Assembly (NCBI RefSeq): GCF_009725165.1
Contig: NZ_WNZW01000014.1
Span: forward strand, 50,259-114,258
Length of the DNA: 64,000 nt
Reading direction: 5' to 3'
Source: Paenibacillus woosongensis
GTDB lineage: Bacteria > Bacillota > Bacilli > Paenibacillales > Paenibacillaceae
Shown: positions 43,778-50,591 of the stretch, piece by piece
How positions within the stretch are numbered: position 1 is the first letter of the stretch
Layout: the number at the start of each line of letters is the position of its first letter
Program-made: the position numbers and the translations under genes
The notes under the pieces: generated by a model
What the model was told of the DNA's origin: nothing
The model's input: only the letters and a program-made list of their open reading frames with translations
Database searches by the model: none

Positions 43778-45025
43778 TCAGCTCATTGTTGTCTCATATA
43801 AAGAGAACCGCGCGGTAATTTCCTGTACCTTGCCCTTCAATTGCTCGCGAACCGCCGAATGATGCGGATGCTTCAAAGCGGTCGCAATGATACCGGCAAT
43901 CTCCTTCATTTCCTCCGGACCCATGCCTCTTGTTGTAGCCGCAGGAGTTCCGAGCCGAATCCCGCTCGTGACAAGCGGGCTTGTAGGATCAAAAGGAATA
44001 GTGTTCTTATTGACGGTAATTCCAATTTCATCCAAAAGTTGCTGGGCCTCTTTGCCGGTCAGCTCAATATTCCGAAGATCCAGAAGAATGAGATGATTGT
44101 CCGTTCCTCCGGAAACGGCGTGCAGGCCTTCTGCCATTAAAGCCTCCGCCAATATTTTAGCGTTCTGCAAGACTCGTTCCATGTATGTTCTGAACTCAGC
44201 TCCGGCATTTTCCTCGAAAGCGACAGCCTTAGCGGCAATCATATGCATCAGCGGGCCGCCCTGCGTCGTTGGAAAGACTGCTTTATCAATGGCCTGCGCC
44301 CACGATTCCTTGCATAAAATCACCCCGCCTCTCGGCCCGCGCAGCGTCTTATGGGTGGTCGTTGTCACAAAATGGGCGTGGGGCACGGGATTCGGATGCA
44401 AGCCTGCTGCAACGATCCCCGCAATGTGAGCCATGTCTACAAGGAACAGCGCGCCTACTTCTTCAGCAATCTGGGCAAAAGGCTCGAAATCAATTGTACG
44501 CGGATAGGCGCTTGCCCCTACGACAATCATGCGCGGCTTGTGTTTATGCGCCAGCTTTCGCACCTCATCAAAATCAATGCGAGAGGTCTGAGCATTAACT
44601 CCATATGGAATGAAATTGTATAATTTACCAGAAGCATTTACGGGACTTCCATGCGTCAAGTGGCCGCCATGCGACAGATTCATGCCAAGAATCGTATCCC
44701 CGGCGTTTACAGCGGCAAAATAAACGGCCATATTGGCCTGTGCTCCCGAATGGGGCTGCACGTTGGCATGCTCTGCCCCGAACAGCTCCTTCACTCTTTG
44801 CCTGGCCAAATCCTCTACCCTGTCCACGTACTGACATCCGCCGTAAAATCTTTTTCCAGGGTAGCCTTCCGCATATTTATTGGTTAAAACAGTGCCCATC
44901 GCCCCCATCACCGCTTCACTGACAAAATTCTCCGAAGCAATCAGTTCAATTTTGTCACGCTGTCGTTCCAGTTCCTGCTGAATCGCTTTGGCTATAGCCG
45001 GATCTTGTTTGCTCAAGTGTTCCAT
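43778..45025 (-). CDS. glyA: Serine hydroxymethyltransferase
   Basis: The 415-residue protein has the SHMT hallmarks IELIASENFVSEAVM, NKYAEGYPGKRFYGGC, VQPHSGAQANMAVY, and the PLP lysine in VTTTTHKTLRGPRGG. It interconverts serine and glycine with tetrahydrofolate. GGAGG lies upstream of the ATG. It is 13 bases from hemL and 15 from speA, so all are likely in one operon. It may be a paralogue of a housekeeping glyA elsewhere. Confidence 0.95.
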   Translation of the reverse strand: MEHLSKQDPAIAKAIQQELERQRDKIELIASENFVSEAVMGAMGTVLTNKYAEGYPGKRFYGGCQYVDRVEDLARQRVKELFGAEHANVQPHSGAQANMAVYFAAVNAGDTILGMNLSHGGHLTHGSPVNASGKLYNFIPYGVNAQTSRIDFDEVRKLAHKHKPRMIVVGASAYPRTIDFEPFAQIAEEVGALFLVDMAHIAGIVAAGLHPNPVPHAHFVTTTTHKTLRGPRGGVILCKESWAQAIDKAVFPTTQGGPLMHMIAAKAVAFEENAGAEFRTYMERVLQNAKILAEALMAEGLHAVSGGTDNHLILLDLRNIELTGKEAQQLLDEIGITVNKNTIPFDPTSPLVTSGIRLGTPAATTRGMGPEEMKEIAGIIATALKHPHHSAVREQLKGKVQEITARFSLYETTMS

Positions 45026-45040
45026 TCCCTATTCCTCCCT

Positions 45041-46513
45041 TTAAAAAATGGCCTTCACTTCGACCACAACTTTAACGTTTTGCACCGTCAAATCCTCGGG
45101 GCCCTTTACAGGAAGACCGACCTTCAAATGCTCCAGAATGTAACGGATATGCTGCTGTGCAATCACTTCCCCCGGCAGCAAAATAGGAATGCCCGGAGGA
45201 TAAATATAGATGGACTCTGCAATGATGCGACCAGCGGACTGGCCGAGCGGTATAAGCTCGACATCCCCGTAAAAAGCGTCTCTCGGCGTTAAGGCCAGCT
45301 GCGGAATCTCGGGTAATTTTACATACAGAGCTTGAAGATCCGCTTGTTGCTTGTAGTGCTCGTTAGCGAGCTCGGCTAAAGCGTTCAGTAGGCAGTCTAT
45401 GGTTTCTTTCGAGTCGCCCGGCGTGATTAAGCACAGGATATTGTATAAATCGCTCAGCTCCACTTCAATGTTGTAATGATCTCGCAGCCAATGCTCCGCA
45501 TCATATCCGGTCATTCCAAGCTCCCGAACATGCACCGTAAGCTTGGTAGGATCGAAATCAAACGCCGCATCCGTCCACAAAATCTCTCTCCCGAAGGAAG
45601 ACAGGCCGGGAATTTCATTGATTTGGCTTCTGGCGTACTCCGCCAAACGAATCGCTTTGTCCGACATTTCGCGGCCTTGCAGGGCGAGCTGCTTGCGCGC
45701 CGCATCCAAGGAAGCCAACAGAATATACGAAGTGGAGGTCGTTGTCAGCATACTGAACATCGCCTGCACTTTTTCCAGTTGAACAATGCCCTTCTTGATA
45801 TGGAGAAGCGAACTCTGGGTCAATGATCCGCCAAGCTTGTGCATGCTTGTCGCCGCCAAATCTGCGCCGGCCTGCATCGCCGACAGCGGGAGCTTGTCGT
45901 GAAAATGCAGCAGCGATCCATGCGCCTCGTCGACTAGTACGGGTATTCCATAATGGTGGGCCAGATCAACGATCGCCTTTAAATTCGTGCATACCCCAAA
46001 ATACGTCGGATTGATCACCAGTACGGCCTTGGCATCCGGATGCCTTTCGATCGCTTTCTTGACTGAGCGAACGGAAATGCCGTGATCGATGCCCCAATCT
46101 GCATCCCGCTCCGGGGTAACGAAGATCGGCTTGGCTCCCGCAAAAATAATCGCCGATAAAATCGACTTATGCAGGTTGCGCGGCACGATAATTTTATCGC
46201 CCGGGCCGCAAACCGACATGATCATCGTCATAATCGCGGTACTTGTACCCTGCACGGAAAACAAAGAGTAATCCGCACCAAAAGCATACGCAGCCAAGCG
46301 CTGTGCTTCATCAATTACACCGGTGGGCTGGTGCAAATCATCCAGAGGCGCAATATTGATCAGATCAATGGACAAGGCATTGTCGCCCAAGAAGGTTTTG
46401 AACCCGTTTTCCATGCCCTCGCCTTTTTTGTGGCCGGGTATATGGAACGGAATTGGATTGCGCTTGGCATGCTCGGTTAAAGCAGTAAATAAGGGGGTAC
46501 GGTGATGAACCAT
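45041..46513 (-). CDS. speA: Orn/Lys/Arg decarboxylase family, arginine decarboxylase SpeA-like
   Basis: The 490-residue protein matches the short Bacillus-type fold I decarboxylases: PFHIPGHKKGEGM at the N-terminus, FSVQGTSTAIMTMIMS, VDEAHGSLLHFH and the PLP lysine in ATSMHKLGGSLTQSS. It equals B. subtilis SpeA in length, so agmatine formation for polyamine synthesis is the best guess; lysine decarboxylase is possible. AAAGGA is 14 bases from the ATG, a weak arrangement overlapped by a repeated GAATTGAACAA motif. It is the first gene of the operon. Confidence 0.85.
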   Translation of the reverse strand: MVHHRTPLFTALTEHAKRNPIPFHIPGHKKGEGMENGFKTFLGDNALSIDLINIAPLDDLHQPTGVIDEAQRLAAYAFGADYSLFSVQGTSTAIMTMIMSVCGPGDKIIVPRNLHKSILSAIIFAGAKPIFVTPERDADWGIDHGISVRSVKKAIERHPDAKAVLVINPTYFGVCTNLKAIVDLAHHYGIPVLVDEAHGSLLHFHDKLPLSAMQAGADLAATSMHKLGGSLTQSSLLHIKKGIVQLEKVQAMFSMLTTTSTSYILLASLDAARKQLALQGREMSDKAIRLAEYARSQINEIPGLSSFGREILWTDAAFDFDPTKLTVHVRELGMTGYDAEHWLRDHYNIEVELSDLYNILCLITPGDSKETIDCLLNALAELANEHYKQQADLQALYVKLPEIPQLALTPRDAFYGDVELIPLGQSAGRIIAESIYIYPPGIPILLPGEVIAQQHIRYILEHLKVGLPVKGPEDLTVQNVKVVVEVKAIF

Positions 46514-46595
46514 AATTCTTGTTCAATTCCTTTCAGGAGACGGTATCCGTATTTCGCTCTAGTATAGGGCGCAGGAATTGATTGTTCAATTCAAT
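46514..46595 (-). promoter_or_regulatory. speA operon promoter with two GAATTGAACAA boxes
   Basis: On the reverse strand -35 TTGAAC (46584-46589) and -10 TATACT (46561-46566) have a 17-base spacer. The -35 lies within an inverted repeat GAATTG-AACAAT-CAATTC (about 46575-46592). The motif GAATTGAACAA recurs over the ribosome site (46514-46529). Two copies at promoter and translation start suggest a repressor site; the MarR gene just upstream is the natural candidate. Confidence 0.6.
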
Positions 46596-46687
46596 AATTT
46601 ATATCATTTCGATAGGGTATTCCTATGATTAAGAAGGAGTGAAGTCCTGTAAAAGGCAGGAGGAAAGCGAAGCTCGGCCTGTTTCTT

Positions 46688-47302
46688 TTAGACTTCGATG
46701 GAAGGAGTATGTTCGGGGCATTCTTGGAGAGAGCCTTCGTGGGTAAGATATTTTTGGATAAGCCCGCAATAATGAGGTGCTTCGGCATAACCGGCATTCG
46801 GATGAAAATGTACACAGCCCAAGCAGGGTTCAGCAACCACAAGCTGGCCGCGTTGTTGCATGGCTGAAATGATAGCGCCGAGTCCTAGCTCGAAATCCGC
46901 CAAAGCTTCATCCGATATAGAACAGAGCGCTTCTTCCAGGGAGTGCCCCCAATGGTTCAGCTGCGAAACGATGACCTTGCCTTCTGCAGTCAAATTGAGC
47001 AAGGTCACTCGGCGATCCTCGGGCTTTTGTGCTTTGGTCACCAGCCCTTTTCTGAGCAATCCATTGATGATCTTCACCGCAGTTACATGGGTCGTACCGA
47101 TGGCATCTGCAAAGTTGCCCACGGTAGCTACATCGCTTCGGGTATATGCCGCAAACAGCAGCGCTTGAATCTGTACGGGCGACAATCCCAGCGCATCACT
47201 TTCTGCCTGCGTCACCTTTTTGATGGCCTGCGACATCCGGAAAAGAGCCATGCTAACGCGGGCTGAACGATTGTCTTTGCGGTGCTGGGGATCAAATATC
47301 AT
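46688..47302 (-). CDS. MarR family regulator with Cys/His-rich C-terminal tail
   Basis: The 204-residue protein has a MarR winged helix (about 15-150; NFADAIGTTHVTAVKIINGL and PEDRRVTLLNLTAEG). It then has an unusual 45-residue tail with Cys160, Cys163, His165, His167, His177, Cys179, Cys195 and His198. The tail could bind a metal or act as a redox switch. Its position next to a CPIC thioredoxin-like protein supports redox or metal sensing. The ribosome site AAGG is rather far from the ATG. Repeated boxes ahead of speA may be its target. Confidence 0.82.
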   Translation of the reverse strand: MIFDPQHRKDNRSARVSMALFRMSQAIKKVTQAESDALGLSPVQIQALLFAAYTRSDVATVGNFADAIGTTHVTAVKIINGLLRKGLVTKAQKPEDRRVTLLNLTAEGKVIVSQLNHWGHSLEEALCSISDEALADFELGLGAIISAMQQRGQLVVAEPCLGCVHFHPNAGYAEAPHYCGLIQKYLTHEGSLQECPEHTPSIEV

Positions 47303-47380
47303 AGCTATTCGTACCTTCCATGTTCATTCTCGTATCCATTTTACATGCAAACATGGTTAGATAAAAGCTGATATGTAAAA

Positions 47381-47414
47381 GGAAAAGGCGCCTAAGCAGG
47401 CACCTCCTTTTTTT
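47381..47414. terminator. Terminator after the thioredoxin-like gene
   Basis: GGCGCC and GGCACC (47387-47404) pair around a six-base loop, extended by flanking AAGG/CCTT pairs. T runs occur on both strands (TTTTTTT on +, TTTTCCTTTT on -). It separates the thioredoxin-like gene from the MarR gene. Confidence 0.7.
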
Positions 47415-47419
47415 GCACA

Positions 47420-47659
47420 TTAACCTTTTTTGACATCCTCCAGGCTCGCGCCATAGTTGATGTGATACACATTTCCGTCAATCACCAAAGCAGGAACGGA
47501 TTGAACCCCGGCACTCTCCGCTTCTTCAATGCGATTCCGAACCGTACCCAGATGTACGATCTCCGTAGTGATTTTAGATTCGTCAAGATACCTGAGCACA
47601 ACCTGCTCCGCATCCACGCAAATCGGACAACCCGCATGATAAAAAACCGCTTGTGACAT
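47420..47659 (-). CDS. Small thioredoxin/glutaredoxin-fold protein with CPIC motif
   Basis: The 79-residue protein has the redox motif YHAGCPICVDAE (cysteines near residues 11 and 14) and the cis-proline region VQSVPALVIDG. It is a single-domain thioredoxin-fold protein of glutaredoxin size. AGGAG lies nine bases before the ATG at 47659; an ATG three codons earlier overlaps the ribosome site. It is upstream of the MarR gene on the same strand but separated from it by a terminator. Confidence 0.78.
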   Translation of the reverse strand: MSQAVFYHAGCPICVDAEQVVLRYLDESKITTEIVHLGTVRNRIEEAESAGVQSVPALVIDGNVYHINYGASLEDVKKG

Positions 47660-47869
47660 TACGATCATCTCCTCTGAAATTATGTAGCCTTGCTACTTAG
47701 TTACAGTATAGGAGCGAACGTAATCTATGATCAATTACAGATTTCTTATGGTTATGATAGGTAATTGTGATGGTTTCAACCGACCTCCGGAATTCATTTA
47801 ACTGTGTCCTACTCCAAGGAGTCTTTCAAAGCTGATTGTCTGCATCCATTAATGCAGCCGCTCAGCTAG

Positions 47870-48349
47870 TCATTTTCCCCTTAAAAAAGCGATATAATCC
47901 GTCATTATTCCACGATGCCCTAAGTATCTTAGAATTGTAGTAATATTCCCCCTGTGATAGGTTCCGTGGTTTACGACATGTTGAATGATCTCTGATATCG
48001 AATTTTGGAACTCTTGGCCCATGGTATTTCTATAAGTCACCCTCTTCTCGAAATCGCTGATCGTGGTCAAATGTTGGCGAATCCGCGACTGCAGACCGGT
48101 TATGTGTTTGCTCGCTTGCTCGATATTGCTGAATGCTTTTGCCGCTAGGGATGGAGGTTCTTCTTCCTTGATCCGGGCAAGCCAGACTTCGTCGGCCGAA
48201 GCAAGATGCCCCAAGACTTCTGCCATCGATTTGAAGCCCAGATTCACTTCTGTTAGGAATAATTCCTCCGGCAGCGTGCGAAGATGCTGAATCACTCTCT
48301 CGTTCGCCCAAATGTTGTAATCGTACCCCTGAACAATTTGTCCGCTCAT
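47870..48349 (-). CDS. DinB family protein
   Basis: The 159-residue protein has the four-helix-bundle DinB pattern with metal-ligand histidines: MAEVLGHLASADEVWLARI and IIQHVVNHGTYHRGNI, the latter matching the conserved HxxxH. DinB-like proteins are putative metal-dependent thiol transferases or hydrolases. AGGAG lies upstream of the ATG. It follows the GyrI-like gene by about 60 bases. Confidence 0.82.
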   Translation of the reverse strand: MSGQIVQGYDYNIWANERVIQHLRTLPEELFLTEVNLGFKSMAEVLGHLASADEVWLARIKEEEPPSLAAKAFSNIEQASKHITGLQSRIRQHLTTISDFEKRVTYRNTMGQEFQNSISEIIQHVVNHGTYHRGNITTILRYLGHRGIMTDYIAFLRGK

Positions 48350-48411
48350 CGTGATCTCTCCTAACTAATTTTCCAGCTCGAATTGTCCGTGCCAACAAAT
48401 TCATATTACTG

Positions 48412-48753
48412 TTATTGATGCAGCTTCTTATATGAGTTGCTTATTTCCGTATTAGGCCCCGTATGCCTCAGCACCGCATATTTCTGTCCGGGGACTACGA
48501 TGGAGACCATGCCGGCAGGAACTTCCTTCATTTCATCCACCTCAACACAGACCCAGTAGCCATCCTCCTCCTCGGAAAAATCCCCAGCTACGAAAGCCCC
48601 GATCAGTCTAGCGGGATTAACTACTTCTTCGATCTCGCCTAGTCTTTCTCTGAGCTGTACCGCAGCTCTGGGAATCTCGCTGACATACTGATCACTTGGG
48701 CATACTACGCGTATTCCTACCAGCTTCTTCGCATTCAGTTCGACTATCTTCAC
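48412..48753 (-). CDS. GyrI-like / AraC effector-binding domain protein, apparently truncated
   Basis: The 113-residue protein matches the first two-thirds of the stand-alone GyrI-like domain (VELNAKKLVGIRVVCP at the start; YWVCVEVDEMKEVPAGM; VPGQKYAVLRHTGP). Family members are usually about 150-160 residues and go on to a YDERF-type acidic motif, which is missing here; stops follow immediately after KKLHQ. It may be a shortened drug-binding protein or a decaying gene. The start is GTG at 48753, about ten bases after AAGGAGG. It is preceded by a promoter-terminator cassette. Confidence 0.65.
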   Translation of the reverse strand: MKIVELNAKKLVGIRVVCPSDQYVSEIPRAAVQLRERLGEIEEVVNPARLIGAFVAGDFSEEEDGYWVCVEVDEMKEVPAGMVSIVVPGQKYAVLRHTGPNTEISNSYKKLHQ

Positions 48754-48782
48754 GCGGCTCTCCCCTCCTTATAAAACACGAA

Positions 48783-48871
48783 CACCCCGGCCTAAGAACG
48801 CTCTTGCAGGTCGGGGTGCGGGTTCGCTGTATTTATTCTACAATTATACATTTAACATCCAATGAGCGATA
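48783..48871 (-). promoter_or_regulatory. Promoter-terminator cassette (copy 2) ahead of the GyrI-like gene
   Basis: On the reverse strand TATCGC (48866-48871) is 17 bases from TATAAT (48843-48848). A hairpin with arms CACCCCG and CGGGGTG (48783-48818) and loop sequence AAGAGCG follows, then a T-rich run (GTTCGTGTTTTAT) and the gene's AAGGAGG. Both the TATCGC-N17-TATAAT frame and the loop match copy 1 at 37194. Confidence 0.62.
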
Positions 48872-48945
48872 GTCCTAAGGAATTTGTGGATAGTTTATGC
48901 CCAATATGATACTATGACAATATATTACAGATTGGAGGGTCACGT

Positions 48946-48984
48946 GTGCTAATTTATTCCCGATTGAGAAAGCAATGCAAATAA
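48946..48984 (+). CDS. 12-codon leader peptide with Arg-Leu-Arg, upstream of mph
   Basis: GTG at 48946 is six bases after GGAGGG and opens a 12-residue reading frame, MLIYSRLRKQCK, ending in TAA. Arg-Leu-Arg is the +X+ motif at which macrolide-bound ribosomes are known to stall, as in the ErmD leader. The Ser/Arg codons overlap a segment (48954-48965) able to pair with 49021-49031 next to the first terminator. It precedes a macrolide phosphotransferase gene, which makes a drug-sensing leader very plausible. An overlapping GTG-TGC-TAA at 48944 is a trivial alternative. Confidence 0.7.
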   Translation: MLIYSRLRKQCK

Positions 48985-48990
48985 TTGCAA

Positions 48991-49200
48991 CTGCTGATTC
49001 TGCTCTGTCTCATGCAGAGTAATCGGGATAAGTCTGCCTTTTTTACGTGAGTCCGCCTTCCGTAATAGTTGCTCTCTATGGAGTGCTTCTTTTGTCGCAC
49101 CCAATCACGTCATTGCTTCTGCGCGGGCGTTGAAGCGTTAAGGCATATCTATATTCGATTACGGCTGCACGGACATCAGGATGTCTGTGTTTTTTATTTT
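48991..49200 (+). promoter_or_regulatory. Tandem-terminator attenuator leader of mph
   Basis: Two intrinsic terminators lie between the leader ORF and the gene. T1: GCAGA (49014-49018)/TCTGC (49033-49037) plus six Ts. T2: CACGGACAT/ATGTCTGTG (49168-49189) plus TTTTTT. Each has a competing pairing. For T1, GATT-CTCTG (48996-49007) pairs with CAGAG-AATC (49015-49024), and 48954-48965 pairs with 49021-49031. For T2, GTCCG-CCGTAAT (49051-49066) pairs with ATTACGG-CGGAC (49158-49174). This is the layout of a drug-responsive transcription attenuator. A promoter TTGTGG-N17-TGATAC may lie near 48884-48912. Confidence 0.72.
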
Positions 49201-49224
49201 CTGCCAAAAAAGGAGAATGCCTTT

Positions 49225-50157
49225 ATGACAAAACAATATTCAAACGATCAGCAACATATCATTCATGAGCTCATTAGCCAGGCGGAGCGAAACGGTTTGC
49301 GCTTAAACTCCGATCATGTCGAAATCAATGAGTCCGGGTTGGACTTCCTCGTTGCATTTGCCAAGGATCAGCAAGGAGAGAAGTGGGTGCTTCGAAAGCC
49401 TAGACGCAAAGACGTATGGGAGCGAGCGGAAAATGAGCGAAAGGTGCTGCAGGTCGTCGGTCAGCATCTGCCCGTTGAGGTGCCGGACTGGCGCATTTTC
49501 ACGCCCGGGCTTATCGCATATCCATTGCTGAACGGGCATCCCATTGCTACGGTTGACCCTGCTGGCGGCGGTTATGCCTGGAGATTCCCTCAGGATTCAT
49601 TAACCGATGAATTCTTTGATTCTCTGGCAAGGGCAATAGCGGCCTTGCATAATATCGAACACAGCGAAGCTGTCCAGGGTGGCGTTCGTTACAAAACTCC
49701 GCAGGAAACGCGGGAATCTTTTGCCGCAAACATCGAAGAAGTAAAACAAACCTTCACCATCCCTGCCAAGCTGTACGACCGTTGGACGGAATGGCTCTCT
49801 ACCGATTCCTACTGGCCTGATCATTCCGTGCTTCACCACGGCGATTTGCATCCGCCTCATATCATTGTGGACGATCATCAGCGGGTTACGGGCTTAATTG
49901 ATTGGACGGAAGCTGAGATTGCCGACCCCGGCAAAGATTTTGTCATTCTGTATGCCCTGTTTGGCCGGGAGGGATTGCGGGATCTGCTGGCCCGCTATGA
50001 AACAGCAGGGGGCAAAACCTGGCCCCGCATGCATGAGCACATCGCCGAGCAATGGGCGGCTTACCCGGCTATCGTTGCCAAGTTCGCGCTGATCACAGGG
50101 AAAGAGGCCGATATGGAAATGGCCCGAGGTATGATGGCTAACTGGAACGCGGATTAA
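49225..50157 (+). CDS. Macrolide 2'-phosphotransferase (Mph family)
   Basis: The 310-residue protein matches the Mph branch of the APH kinase superfamily. It has INESGLDFLVAFAKD and WVLRKPRRKDVWERA near the N-terminus, the Brenner motif HHGDLHPPHIIVD (catalytic Asp207) and GLIDWTEAEIADPGKDF (metal Asp). Mph enzymes use GTP to phosphorylate the 2'-OH of desosamine in macrolides. The start is ATG at 49225, about nine bases after AAGGAG. The frame stays open upstream to 49069 through the second terminator, but without a ribosome site. Expression is probably induced through the attenuator leader. Confidence 0.86.
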   Translation: MTKQYSNDQQHIIHELISQAERNGLRLNSDHVEINESGLDFLVAFAKDQQGEKWVLRKPRRKDVWERAENERKVLQVVGQHLPVEVPDWRIFTPGLIAYPLLNGHPIATVDPAGGGYAWRFPQDSLTDEFFDSLARAIAALHNIEHSEAVQGGVRYKTPQETRESFAANIEEVKQTFTIPAKLYDRWTEWLSTDSYWPDHSVLHHGDLHPPHIIVDDHQRVTGLIDWTEAEIADPGKDFVILYALFGREGLRDLLARYETAGGKTWPRMHEHIAEQWAAYPAIVAKFALITGKEADMEMARGMMANWNAD

Positions 50158-50199
50158 TTAATTGCCCTTCATTCTCCGCGTAAAAAACCGTTCAAGACA

Positions 50200-50230
50200 A
50201 AATACCGTCTTCCCACGGAAGACGGTATTT
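50200..50230. terminator. Bidirectional terminator between mph and the small membrane protein gene
   Basis: AAATACCGTCTTCC (50200-50213) and GGAAGACGGTATTT (50217-50230) form a perfect 14-pair stem with a three-base loop. It separates convergent genes; the reverse strand continues TTTTGT. Confidence 0.9.
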
Positions 50231-50233
50231 ATA

Positions 50234-50434
50234 TTAGCCTGGATTCACTCCCCCCCCCCCCCCGCCAGGACGTCCCTTTTCATGAATGTAAATGTCCAGC
50301 GCCTTAATTCCACGGCGAGCGAGCTTAATAAATAAAATTATGCAGTAAACACTTAACCCGATTAATACTAAATAAACAAGAAAAATCAGAACTGGGAAAA
50401 TGCTAAATAGACCAATACCCGCAGCAGTATCCAT
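50234..50434 (-). CDS. Small single-helix membrane protein ending in a G14/C14 tract
   Basis: The 66-residue protein has a long hydrophobic stretch (FSIFPVLIFLVYLVLIG through IILFIKLA) and a short cytoplasmic-looking tail. The tail codons include a run of 14 Gs (C14 on the + strand, 50250-50263) encoding polyglycine. Loss of one base would end the protein after Gly-Glu; gain of one would give a different short tail. AAGGAG lies upstream of the ATG. It is preceded by promoter-terminator cassette copy 3. Function unknown. Confidence 0.65.
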   Translation of the reverse strand: MDTAAGIGLFSIFPVLIFLVYLVLIGLSVYCIILFIKLARRGIKALDIYIHEKGRPGGGGGGVNPG

Positions 50435-50480
50435 AGATATCTTCTCCTTGCATGCTTTATTGGCTCCTACCCAGCAAAAA

Positions 50481-50549
50481 GCCCCAGCCTTAAGATTGCT
50501 CTAATCTAAGGCTGGGGCGATCGTTGTCGGAGCATGTTCCATAATTATA
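50481..50549 (-). promoter_or_regulatory. Promoter-terminator cassette (copy 3) ahead of the small membrane protein
   Basis: On the reverse strand TGTATAAT (-10 at 50544-50549) is followed about 25 bases after the predicted start by a near-perfect hairpin (50481-50518; arms GCCCCAGCCTTAGATT and AATCTTAAGGCTGGGGC, loop AGAGC) and TTTTTG. The hairpin is almost identical to copy 1 at 37194. The TATCGC box of copies 1 and 2 is absent. Confidence 0.62.
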
Positions 50550-50591
50550 CATTATCTTAATAGTTTACTTATTCTTGGTCAACTAACATTA

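Noticed and set aside
46591..46842. 83-codon reverse frame overlapping the end of the MarR gene
   Set aside because: Out of frame with the MarR protein, no ribosome site, and largely contained within its coding sequence.
49225..50157. Aminoglycoside phosphotransferase as identity of the kinase gene
   Set aside because: The WVLRKPRRKDVWERA and GLIDWTEAEIADPGKDF segments fit macrolide phosphotransferases better, and the leader has a macrolide-type stalling motif.
50518..50549. Short ATG or GTG frames overlapping the promoters of the cassettes at 37 and 50 kb (M-E-H-A..., M-E-R-S...)
   Set aside because: The start codons fall within six bases of the -10 box, upstream of any likely transcription start, and copy 2 lacks the codon.
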